Assembly: GCA_041690995.1 (NCBI GenBank)
Contig: JBEPVM010000001.1
Span: 62,001-126,000, forward strand
From: UBA4722 sp041690995
GTDB taxonomy: Bacteria > Pseudomonadota > Gammaproteobacteria > DSM-16500
Length of the DNA: 64,000 bases
Reading direction: 5' to 3'
The number at the start of each line of letters is the position of its first letter. The first letter of the stretch is position 1. Shown here in pieces: positions 17,565 through 26,132 of the stretch. The position numbers were made by a program, and so were the translations under genes. A model generated the notes under the pieces. It saw only the letters and a list, made by a program, of their open reading frames with translations, made no database searches and was not told the origin of the DNA.

Positions 17565-19971
17565 CTATGATTCAAACAGCATAAAAGTTCTTAAAGGATT
17601 AGATGCAGTCCGCAAACGTCCAGGAATGTACATTGGCGATACCGATGATGGCACTGGCTTACATCACATGGTTTTTGAGTTGGTCGATAATGCGATTGAT
17701 GAAGCGCTGGCGGGTTTTTGTGATACGGTCAATGTTACCATCCATTCTGACGAAACAGTCAGTGTTAAAGATAATGGGCGTGGTATTCCTGTGGATCTGC
17801 ATACAGAAGAAAATCGCTCTGCTGCTGAAGTAATTATGACCGTACTGCATTCTGGCGGAAAATTTGATAATGATTCCTATAAAATTTCTGGCGGGCTACA
17901 TGGCGTGGGGGTCTCAGTTGTTAACGCGCTTTCGGAAGAACTCCATTTAACCATTAGACTGAATGGAAAATTACATGAACAAGACTATTCCTCAGGTGAT
18001 CCTGTAGCACCACTTACTATTACAGGGGACACAACAGAAAAAGGCACAGAAATTCGATTCAAACCAAGCCGAGAAATATTCTCACATATTCAATTTAGTT
18101 ACGACATACTTGCTAGACGTTTAAGGGAACTCTCTTTTTTAAACTCAGGCGTTCAGATTTTTTTATCTGATGAACGTAGCGGCAAAAGCGATCTATTTCA
18201 TTATCATGGCGGTATTAAAGCATTTATTGAAGATCTTAACCAAAATAAAACAGTTATCAATCCAAAAATATTTTACTTTTCTGCCGAAAAAGATCGAGTT
18301 ATTGTTGAAGTTGCTATGCAATGGAATGATACGTTTAATGAACAATTCTTTTGCTTTACTAATAATATCCCACAAAAAGATGGTGGAGCGCATGTGGCGG
18401 GTTTCCGCAGCGCTTTAACACGCGTATTAAATAATTATCTTGAGCAAGAAGGTTATTTGAAAAAAGCAAAAATTAATACCACGGGTGATGATTTTCGAGA
18501 AGGCTTAACAGTTGTCTTATCCGTTAAAATGCCAGATCCTAAATTTTCCTCTCAAACCAAAGATAAGTTAGTGTCATCAGAAATAAAAGCGATAGTTGAA
18601 TCGCTCATGACGGAGAAACTTCAAGAATATCTCATGGAATTCCCGCAAGAAACTAAAGCGATTATTACTAAAGTGCTTGAAGCAGCACGTGCACGTGAAG
18701 CAGCGCGTAAAGCACGAGATTTAACACAACGTAAAGGCGCTTTAGATATAGCAGGATTACCAGGTAAATTAGCTGATTGCCAAGAAGAAGATCCCAGCAA
18801 ATCAGAATTATTTATTGTTGAAGGTGAGTCAGCAGGTGGTTCAGCAAAACAAGCAAGAGACCGCAGGACACAAGCTGTTTTACCTTTAAAGGGTAAAATT
18901 TTAAATGTAGAGAAAGCTCGATTTGATAAAATGCTGTCATCTGTGGAAGTTGCAACGCTTATCACGGCTTTAGGTTGTGGGATAGGGCGAGAAGAATATA
19001 ATCCCGATAAAACACGTTATCATAGAATTATCATCATGACAGACGCGGATGTGGATGGCTCTCATATCCGCACTTTGTTGCTTACATTTTTTTATCGTCA
19101 AATGCCTGAGCTGATAGAACGGGGTTATATTTATATCGCACAACCGCCTTTATTTAAAATAAAAAAAGGCAAACAAGAACAGTATATTAAAGACGAAGAG
19201 GCATTAGACGCTTCTCTCGTCCAATCCGCATTGGACGGTACTTCGTTATATGTGGGCAGCACCGCTCCACCTATAGCAAGCGCAGCATTGGAAAGCTTAA
19301 TGTTGGAACATCAAGCTATCAAAGCTGTTATTGCTCGTCTATCCAAACGTCATCATTACCCAATACCCGTACTTGAAATATTAATTTATACATTACCATT
19401 AGATGAAACTAAATTAATGCAACATGATTTGATGCTAGAGGTTGTTAAGAGCATGAATGAGAAATTAATTGCTTATAATGATGCGGCTATATCTTATCAA
19501 ATCAGCTTGGCTCATGATAAAGATAAACAAATCTGGTTGCCGGAAATTAGAATAAGCCATCATGGAGCAGAGAGTAAAGTATTGATTAATAAAGAATTAT
19601 TTTTGTCGGCAGAATACCGTAAGCTAACAGCGCTGGGAAATAAGCTGAAAGATTTATTGCATTCCGATGCGTTTATACAACGAGGCGATAAAAAACAAGC
19701 GGTTACTTCCTTTGCACAAGCTATCACTTGGATTTTACAAGAAGCTAGAAAAGGGCAATCTATCCAACGTTACAAAGGGTTGGGAGAGATGAACCCTGAT
19801 CAGCTTCGAGAAACAACAATGAATCCAGAAGCTCGACGCATGTTGCAGGTAACAATTGAAGATGCTGTCGCGGCAGATAAAATTTTTACAACATTAATGG
19901 GAGATCAGGTTGAGCCTCGCCGGCAATTTATCGAGGCAAACGCGTTAGATGTAAACAATCTTGATATTTAA
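17548..19971 (+). CDS. gyrB: DNA gyrase subunit B
   Basis: The ATPase subunit of gyrase, introducing negative supercoils. GHKL ATPase motifs ELVDNAIDEA and DNGRGIPVD are near the N-terminus; the TOPRIM domain shows EGESAGGSAKQARDR and the metal-binding DADVDGSHIRTLL. GYKGLGEMNPDQL-type C-terminus is present (QRYKGLGEMNPDQLRETTMN). The 807 residues match gammaproteobacterial GyrB. GTG start overlapping recF, with GGAG upstream. Confidence 0.97.
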   Translation: MSQSASYDSNSIKVLKGLDAVRKRPGMYIGDTDDGTGLHHMVFELVDNAIDEALAGFCDTVNVTIHSDETVSVKDNGRGIPVDLHTEENRSAAEVIMTVLHSGGKFDNDSYKISGGLHGVGVSVVNALSEELHLTIRLNGKLHEQDYSSGDPVAPLTITGDTTEKGTEIRFKPSREIFSHIQFSYDILARRLRELSFLNSGVQIFLSDERSGKSDLFHYHGGIKAFIEDLNQNKTVINPKIFYFSAEKDRVIVEVAMQWNDTFNEQFFCFTNNIPQKDGGAHVAGFRSALTRVLNNYLEQEGYLKKAKINTTGDDFREGLTVVLSVKMPDPKFSSQTKDKLVSSEIKAIVESLMTEKLQEYLMEFPQETKAIITKVLEAARAREAARKARDLTQRKGALDIAGLPGKLADCQEEDPSKSELFIVEGESAGGSAKQARDRRTQAVLPLKGKILNVEKARFDKMLSSVEVATLITALGCGIGREEYNPDKTRYHRIIIMTDADVDGSHIRTLLLTFFYRQMPELIERGYIYIAQPPLFKIKKGKQEQYIKDEEALDASLVQSALDGTSLYVGSTAPPIASAALESLMLEHQAIKAVIARLSKRHHYPIPVLEILIYTLPLDETKLMQHDLMLEVVKSMNEKLIAYNDAAISYQISLAHDKDKQIWLPEIRISHHGAESKVLINKELFLSAEYRKLTALGNKLKDLLHSDAFIQRGDKKQAVTSFAQAITWILQEARKGQSIQRYKGLGEMNPDQLRETTMNPEARRMLQVTIEDAVAADKIFTTLMGDQVEPRRQFIEANALDVNNLDI

Positions 19972-20064
19972 ATAGCAAGCATATTCTTATTCGCATGTTA
20001 TATAATTATTATTTATCCTAGTAGAGAAGTGACATAATCTATTAATAAAATACAAGGATATAGC

Positions 20065-21672
20065 ATGGGTGACACAAGGAATCGTCTTCCGCTAGAAGGT
20101 GGCGCTGCCGGCGAAGAAGAAAAAATGCAATTGCTAGAGCAATTTGCAGCAGCAACGCGTACAAAAATACTGACTAGCCAAGCAGACCTCGATACAAAAG
20201 ACAAAGTGATGGATGAAATGCTTTCATGGTGTAAAGAGCAGCATACTATTGTCGTGTTAAAAAGTGCTATCATTCTATCTTCCAATCCTACGTCACGCAC
20301 TGTGCAGAATTGTAAATCTCTTATGCTTAGCAAAGGCATATACCCAGGACAAGTTTATCCAGCTACGCAAGCTCTTATTGGTCTTATGTTGGCAAGCGGC
20401 CATGAAAACATTGTAAAAAAACAAAAAGGGGAAGGAACAGCATCATTTAGTGATCAACAACGACAGTTACGTGATTTAGTCTATGAAGCCGTTCAACAAG
20501 GCGTCAGTGATATTCATATTCAAGTAAGAGAAACCTATGCCAAAATTCGTATGCGTCAGCATGGCGAATTGCGTTTATATGCAGAATGGTCAGAGAAATT
20601 AGGGAGAGAAATTGCCTCTGTTGCTTTTAATAAAGAAACAGATCATGCGACATCACATTTTAACCCTTTAGTGCCGCAAGATGCGTCTATGCCTTTAAAA
20701 ATCCAAGGTAGGGATATCCGCTTACGTTTGGCTAGCGTACCTGCGCATGGTGGTTTTGATATGGTGATGCGTATACTTGCAACAGGCGAAGAACGTTCAA
20801 AAACATTAGAAGAGCTGGGGTACACTGATAAACAAGTTGCAATCATCAAAACAGCAATCAAGCTGCCTTTTGGAGCGATTATTGTAGCGGGTCCAACGGG
20901 ATCAGGAAAAACAACAACATTGGCAAGCTGTATGGAATTGGTTGAGGCTACGCAAAAACTTTATTCTATCGAAGATCCTGTCGAAAAAGTCGTTGAAGCT
21001 GCAACACAGGTGCCTGTCAATACTGAAAAAGAAGATCGTAGTTTTGCAAGTATGGGGCGCGCTGCTTTACGAATGGACCCTGATGTGATTATCTTAGGCG
21101 AAATGCGAGATGAAGATACAGCGCACGTGATGGTGCGTGCGTCTATCACTGGCCATTTAGTTTTAACGACATTACATACGAATAGGGCAACAGCTATTAT
21201 CACTCGTCTGGTCGATATGGGTGTTTCGCCTGTTTTATTAAGTGATAGCAGCGTATTGCGCTGTTTGATCTGTCAACGCTTAATGCCAAAAGTCTGTAAA
21301 TCCTGTGCTATCCCTGTTCGAGATTCTATTAAACATCAAGCAAGTATTCCTGAATGGGAAGCTGTGCTCGGCACTGAAACTATCAACAGTGCCGTAGCAC
21401 GTGGGCCTGGGTGTGATAAATGTAATCGTTCAGGTGTGGGCGGTAGGGTAGTCGTTGCTGAAGTGATTTGGGTTGACGAAAATGGAAGGCAATTTATTCA
21501 GAAAGGGGATACATTAAATTGGGAGAAATATTTATTACAAAATAATTGGGTTGATTTTCACGGGCGAGCAGTACAATTGATTCGTGAGGGTATCTGTGAT
21601 CCTTACGATGCGGAGAAAGTGGTAGGCCCAATTAATGAATCGACCACAGCAAAAATTTATCAATATCAGTAA
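20065..21672 (+). CDS. Type IVb pilus assembly ATPase (PilQ/PilB/GspE family)
   Basis: Cytoplasmic hexameric ATPase powering pilus extension. Walker A GPTGSGKTTT lies near residue 276, an Asp-box/Walker B in DPDVIILGEMRDEDTA and a His-box in GHLVLTTLHTN. Four cysteines (CKSC and CDKCNRSG) form the zinc-binding C-terminal element of PilB/GspE. AAGGA precedes the ATG. In R64 nomenclature this is PilQ, supported by the PilR-like gene directly downstream and PilL/N/O/P-like genes further on. A GspE role is less likely given those neighbours. Confidence 0.9.
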   Translation: MGDTRNRLPLEGGAAGEEEKMQLLEQFAAATRTKILTSQADLDTKDKVMDEMLSWCKEQHTIVVLKSAIILSSNPTSRTVQNCKSLMLSKGIYPGQVYPATQALIGLMLASGHENIVKKQKGEGTASFSDQQRQLRDLVYEAVQQGVSDIHIQVRETYAKIRMRQHGELRLYAEWSEKLGREIASVAFNKETDHATSHFNPLVPQDASMPLKIQGRDIRLRLASVPAHGGFDMVMRILATGEERSKTLEELGYTDKQVAIIKTAIKLPFGAIIVAGPTGSGKTTTLASCMELVEATQKLYSIEDPVEKVVEAATQVPVNTEKEDRSFASMGRAALRMDPDVIILGEMRDEDTAHVMVRASITGHLVLTTLHTNRATAIITRLVDMGVSPVLLSDSSVLRCLICQRLMPKVCKSCAIPVRDSIKHQASIPEWEAVLGTETINSAVARGPGCDKCNRSGVGGRVVVAEVIWVDENGRQFIQKGDTLNWEKYLLQNNWVDFHGRAVQLIREGICDPYDAEKVVGPINESTTAKIYQYQ

Positions 21673-21688
21673 ATAATCAGGTAAAAAT

Positions 21689-22744
21689 ATGGATATAAGT
21701 ACGAGTGGTTTTTTTGATAATGCAAGCCAATTTCTAAAGCGTATGCAATTTGGGGGCAAAGCGCAGCTTGCTTTTTTAGAAGATTTTTATACGTTAGTCA
21801 ATGATGGTATTCCTGCAAATCGTGCAATTGATATGATGGCGCAGGTGACAACGGGTATTTCTCGTGATGTGGCGTTTGCTATCGGAAAAAAAATATCAGA
21901 AGGTCAACCTTTGGCAGATGGAATGCGAGATTGGTTTGCGGTGAATGTTGTAGAAATTATTCGTGTAGGTGAAGAAGGAGGTGTGTTAGTTGAAACACTC
22001 AAATCTGCTATTAAAACCCTCACGCAACGTAGCGGTTCATTAGGCGCATTGTTAGGCGCAATATCTTATCCGCTTATGGTGATTACTCTGGCTTGCGCTA
22101 TTATTGTTTATTTAGATAGTTCTGTTTTTCAGCAATTTAAAGATATAAAACCTATTGCTCAATGGCCACAAGCGGGGCGTGATTTATTAGAAATAAGTAG
22201 TTTTATCAAAGGCTGGTGGTGGTTAGTGCTCTTATTGGTTGCTGCGCTTATTTTACTGTTACGTAACCTCATGGCGAATTATGTCGGTGAGTTAAGACCT
22301 TTATTAGATAAACTCCCTCCGTTTTCATTGTATAGGCGGTTTGCTGCCTCACGCTTTTTGGAAACATTGGGATTGTTGGTAGCGAATGGCATCGTATTTA
22401 AAAATGCACTCAAGGTTATGCAGTATCAATCGAATCCTTATCTTTCTTCGCATTTGTTAATGATGGAACATTTGTTAAGTATGGGTAAAGGAAATATTTC
22501 TGATGTATTACAAACTGGATTAGTGAGTGAATCTGATGTATTACGTTTGCGCGTTATGGCGGAGGTGAAAGGATTTGAGCATGGGTTGGTTCGTATGGGT
22601 GTGCGAGGATCAGAACAAAATACTAAAATAGTGGGCTTAATTGCTAAAATAGTAGGTGGCATATTGCTGGTGGTCGGTGCTTATTTGATTGTGACTATAG
22701 TAAAAGGCATTTATTTAACGGGGATGGCAATGGGCAATGGTTAA
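21689..22744 (+). CDS. Type IVb pilus inner-membrane platform protein (PilR/GspF family)
   Basis: A polytopic inner-membrane protein, 351 residues, with two GspF-type cytoplasmic domains and membrane segments near residues 130-150, 172-192 and 315-340. EDFYTLVNDGIPANRAIDMM and VGEEGGVLVETL match the family pattern of the first domain; the second repeats it around LLVANGIVFKNALKVM. It is the partner of the upstream ATPase. Its stop overlaps the next start by eight bases (ATGGTTAA). Confidence 0.9.
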   Translation: MDISTSGFFDNASQFLKRMQFGGKAQLAFLEDFYTLVNDGIPANRAIDMMAQVTTGISRDVAFAIGKKISEGQPLADGMRDWFAVNVVEIIRVGEEGGVLVETLKSAIKTLTQRSGSLGALLGAISYPLMVITLACAIIVYLDSSVFQQFKDIKPIAQWPQAGRDLLEISSFIKGWWWLVLLLVAALILLLRNLMANYVGELRPLLDKLPPFSLYRRFAASRFLETLGLLVANGIVFKNALKVMQYQSNPYLSSHLLMMEHLLSMGKGNISDVLQTGLVSESDVLRLRVMAEVKGFEHGLVRMGVRGSEQNTKIVGLIAKIVGGILLVVGAYLIVTIVKGIYLTGMAMGNG

Positions 22745-23537
22745 CCCTCTCAGAAAATCACAGGGCATTACACTGATTGAGACTATGTTAGCTCTGGCTA
22801 TCGCAATCAGCATTATTTTATTCTCGATCAGGCAATACACACAATATAAACGTGAACGCGATATTCAATTATTGGCTTACCATGTTGATATATTATTTCA
22901 GGCGATGCGTAATTATTATTATGCGAATTGTGGAAATCTAACAACACCCACACTCGCTCCCACAAGCAGCTATACGCCACCCAATCCTTTTCCTATTAGT
23001 ATCATAACTGATTTGGAAAGTTATATTGATCAGGGTTGGCAACGAGGTGATCCGAGTATTGATACTTCGTTTGGTGAATCAGGTTATGCAGTGCAGTTTA
23101 ATAGAATGATTTCAACACAGACTAAAAGGCAGGAAACTTTTTGTTATTATTTTGCGGGGCAACCACAAAGCTGTGCTGCTCTCGCCAATAACAATGCTGA
23201 ACTTTATTTGTGGCTAGCGCAAATTGTTGTGAAGATGAGAGACTCTGCAATGACGCTTGCTTATAAAGGCATGCTTAATGCAAGTTGTGCTATTGCTGAT
23301 TTTTCACCGGACACTGCAACAGTGGTTGATTGTAATACTGAGGGTGTGACTTCCGGGAAACCTGCTTATTTAGTCTGGCAGAAGTTACCCTCTTTCGTAT
23401 CACCTAAAATGAACTCAAATTTATGGGCTATGATGCCTTATCTAAAAGCATTTAATTTGCAATATACACATGATCGGCAGGCGGAATTAATCAGTACGGA
23501 TTATGCGGGATCAAAATATTACTTATGTGGCGGGTAA
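22737..23537 (+). CDS. Type IV prepilin-like protein, long C-terminal domain
   Basis: A 266-residue prepilin. The short basic leader ends in Gly (KSQG) before ITLIETMLALAIA, with the conserved Glu5 of mature pilins and a following hydrophobic helix. The C-terminal domain has paired cysteines (YYANCGN, CYYFAG, PQSCAAL, YYLCGG) that may form disulfides. It is coupled to the platform gene, and a second prepilin follows within four bases. Which of the two is the major subunit cannot be told from sequence. Confidence 0.8.
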   Translation: MVNPLRKSQGITLIETMLALAIAISIILFSIRQYTQYKRERDIQLLAYHVDILFQAMRNYYYANCGNLTTPTLAPTSSYTPPNPFPISIITDLESYIDQGWQRGDPSIDTSFGESGYAVQFNRMISTQTKRQETFCYYFAGQPQSCAALANNNAELYLWLAQIVVKMRDSAMTLAYKGMLNASCAIADFSPDTATVVDCNTEGVTSGKPAYLVWQKLPSFVSPKMNSNLWAMMPYLKAFNLQYTHDRQAELISTDYAGSKYYLCGG

Positions 23538-23540
23538 ACT

Positions 23541-24524
23541 ATGACTTATTTTCGATTTAAATTAAAAGGCTTTACGTTATTAGAATTGCTATTGGTGATG
23601 GCGATTATGAGCAGTATTCTCGTTGCTATCATTGGGTACACTACACAAAGAAGTGATGAAATGCGGCGTGATCGAGCTGTGATGCAGATGGAACAAGTTC
23701 TTAGCGCAGGATTAGCTTATTATGTCAACATCGGTGCATGGCCTGCTAAAATAAAGGATTTGCAGGATGGAAGCTATCTTCCGAGTGGAACGATGAATAA
23801 CCCATGGGGACTCGGCTACGCAATAAAATCTCCGGCATCTACCAATGCGCCTTCTTTTTCTATTTGCAGTTCAACGACTGGCAAGAATCCGTATGCTGCT
23901 GCGAATATTATCGCTGGAAGATTACCAATGGCATCAGTGGTTAGTGGCTCTGTTACCACTACCACGCCAGCTACCTGTCCAACAACAAGTCTGCCTTGTA
24001 CGGCAGCCAGCGCTTCTTGTACTGTTATATCAAGTGTGACTATTCCAGGGCAAAACTTAAATAACGCACGTTCTATTAATTTTGCGGGACTTTACCATAG
24101 TGGCGCCTGTGTTGCAGCACCTTCCTGCCCACTCAATATGGTACCCACGGTTGTCGTCACGCCTGTTTCTATCAGTGGTATGAACAACGATAACCAGACA
24201 GTTTATCCCATTACTAGTTTTACCGCTTATGCTGCAGGCGTAGATGTTGTTTCTGGGTTGCCAGGATCCCAACCGCTTGACTGTGCACTGGGGACGCCGA
24301 CTGCGTGTACACTACAAGTCTCGCAAACACCAGTGGCATCAGGTAGCTATTGGCGTGTGTGTGTCAATATTGTCACGCAAAAAGGCTTGGTTAATTCGAG
24401 CAACAATCCGAGTTGGGCTGAAAGTGCAGCCGTTGTCTTAGCCCTAACACGTTGCATGCCAGCAAGTGAACCCACTACTCCTGCTGTCTCTGGCTCGGGT
24501 TTTGGAGTTAGCGCTGGACACTAA
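23541..24524 (+). CDS. Type IV prepilin with Cys/Ser/Thr-rich C-terminal region
   Basis: A 10-residue leader (MTYFRFKLKG) precedes FTLLELLLVMAIMSS, a textbook prepilin N-terminus with Glu5. Residues about 50-95 look like the GspG/pilin globular start (LAYYVNIGAWPAKIKDLQDG). From about residue 120 the protein becomes rich in Thr, Ser, Pro and Cys (CPTTSLPCTAASASC, APSCPLNMVP), unlike most pilins. Such a tail may be an exposed, disulfide-stabilised adhesive domain. The following gene, on the opposite strand, encodes a secreted protein of similar composition. Confidence 0.8.
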   Translation: MTYFRFKLKGFTLLELLLVMAIMSSILVAIIGYTTQRSDEMRRDRAVMQMEQVLSAGLAYYVNIGAWPAKIKDLQDGSYLPSGTMNNPWGLGYAIKSPASTNAPSFSICSSTTGKNPYAAANIIAGRLPMASVVSGSVTTTTPATCPTTSLPCTAASASCTVISSVTIPGQNLNNARSINFAGLYHSGACVAAPSCPLNMVPTVVVTPVSISGMNNDNQTVYPITSFTAYAAGVDVVSGLPGSQPLDCALGTPTACTLQVSQTPVASGSYWRVCVNIVTQKGLVNSSNNPSWAESAAVVLALTRCMPASEPTTPAVSGSGFGVSAGH

Positions 24525-24596
24525 GCTGTAATGGTTCTTTAAATAGCGCATGGAAGTTTCTAACCATTTACTACATATAGTAGGCGATGGATTAAT

Positions 24597-25493
24597 TTAC
24601 TGCCATGTAGGTGTCAAGTGAGAACATACTATAGAAGTAGGAACTGTGTTGGCTGTATAAGATAAGCCAGGTGGAGAAGTACATTGCATATATGTGTAAC
24701 TATATGTAATTCCTACATAAGGGTGACTTGTTGGACAATGTGGGGAAGAATAATAAGAATAAGAAGTAGAGGCGCCAGTGCATGCGGCATTTTGGTAGCA
24801 AATTTCAGTATTATTAGTCGACCTATATACGCCTACCCCTATATTTATTAGCATAGGAGTGGCTAATAGCCACTTAGAATCGATGCTTCCACAATACGTG
24901 GCTGAATACTCTGGTGATGTAAAGTAAGTGCAATCATACCAGCTACTCGTATAACCCCTATAAGTCTCCATATTTGGAATTGGAAACGGTGCTGGTATTG
25001 GCCCCGCTTGAATCTCTTTGTCTGCGCGGTAAGTGGCGACAGCAGTATAACTTACTGGACAAACTGCAGCTGTGGTACTGCTGATGGGAAGTGGCGCAGC
25101 AGGAGGCTGGGTCGGTGTTGGGAGGACAACTCGATTTACTACACAAGAGGGGGGGCAACTCGTGGATGTATAACCAATTGGCGGGTTTCCGTTAATATCA
25201 GGACAAAGAGGTGTCGTAGGGCATAGCGGTAAACTGCTATATCGTTCATTAGTAACTGACAACGTAGGAGTTAGAGTGCCCGGATACCGCGATTGTAATT
25301 CTAAGTAGGTTACTGGAAGCCCTAGCGGCATAACTTTTGTGCTGCCTATCGCATAATCTCTGCTAATAGCCCCAGCATTATCAGGAGTAACAGCAGTAGC
25401 AGTAGCAGCAGGAACAAAAACACAAAACGAGAAAAAACTAAGAACAGAAAGGAAACCGTACGTGCTCCTTGACATGAAAATTCCTTTTTTCAT
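24597..25493 (-). CDS. Cys/Pro/Thr-rich secreted protein opposing the pilus genes
   Basis: A 298-residue protein starting at the ATG at 25493, which has AGGAG seven bases upstream (a longer frame starting 19 codons earlier lacks this). A signal peptide (about residues 1-32, core FLSVLSFFSFCVFV) leads to a mature part dense in Cys, Pro, Ser, Thr and Tyr, including LPLCPTTPLCPDING, STSCPPSCVV and YYSSPHCPTSHPY. No known domain recognised. It sits antisense in the middle of the pilus cluster, between the prepilin and secretin halves; a pilus-associated adhesin or matrix protein is an inference. Confidence 0.65.
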   Translation of the reverse strand: MKKGIFMSRSTYGFLSVLSFFSFCVFVPAATATAVTPDNAGAISRDYAIGSTKVMPLGLPVTYLELQSRYPGTLTPTLSVTNERYSSLPLCPTTPLCPDINGNPPIGYTSTSCPPSCVVNRVVLPTPTQPPAAPLPISSTTAAVCPVSYTAVATYRADKEIQAGPIPAPFPIPNMETYRGYTSSWYDCTYFTSPEYSATYCGSIDSKWLLATPMLINIGVGVYRSTNNTEICYQNAACTGASTSYSYYSSPHCPTSHPYVGITYSYTYMQCTSPPGLSYTANTVPTSIVCSHLTPTWQ

Positions 25494-25682
25494 GGTATAA
25501 CTCCTATAATGAATTTGTTTATCATATAAAGGAAATGCATTGCTTTGCAATCGACTTGTTGATTACTTTTAAGTTTTTAAAGGCAGCCCGTAAAAATCAT
25601 TACACATTCCAGAATAAATCACTTATACTTAAAAACAGTTTTTTGGATAAAATAGATTGACTTATATCTCATGGAGTATGTA

Positions 25683-26132
25683 ATGAAATGCTTCGTCGCT
25701 AGGATAAGTTTGACAGGGATCAGTGCATTTCTTTTCACTTTGCCGATAGTGGCCATAGCAGGCTGGCAAGTCGCAAAACCCCGACAGTCTGTTCCGAGCG
25801 AGCCTTTTTTTCAAGCGGGCTATCAACATGACACTTCTTTTGTTCCGACTTATGGAAGCTCTGCTTTCCCTAATCAATTTGCTAATCTAGGCAGGCCTGC
25901 GGCTGTTTATGCTATTAGTGTGAGCGGTTCATTAAAAGAAAATATCGTGCGTATTATGGATCGCTACCATTGGAAAGTGGTATGGCAAGCACCTTATGAT
26001 TATAATTTTGATGGACGAGTCACAGGATCAAGTTTACCGAATGTGATGGAAAAATTAATCAAGCCATTTCCATTGCAAGCCGTTTTATATATGTCTAATC
26101 GTACAATGACTATTTTGCCAAGGAAAGTGTAA
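25683..26132 (+). CDS. TcpQ/PilL C-terminal-like pilus protein
   Basis: A secreted 149-residue protein: signal peptide (ending near VAIAG), then a C-terminal domain of the TcpQ/PilL type seen beside type IVb secretins (LKENIVRIMDRYHWKVVWQ, then PYDYNFDGRVTG). Family members help place or stabilise the secretin. I prefer the ATG at 25683 with GGAG just upstream over the one four codons earlier. Its stop overlaps the secretin start by one base. In R64 the matching protein is much longer, so this is a short form. Confidence 0.75.
   Translation: MKCFVARISLTGISAFLFTLPIVAIAGWQVAKPRQSVPSEPFFQAGYQHDTSFVPTYGSSAFPNQFANLGRPAAVYAISVSGSLKENIVRIMDRYHWKVVWQAPYDYNFDGRVTGSSLPNVMEKLIKPFPLQAVLYMSNRTMTILPRKV

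Noticed and set aside
18621..18965. 114-codon minus-strand ORF within gyrB
   Set aside because: Shadow of the conserved gyrB coding sequence.
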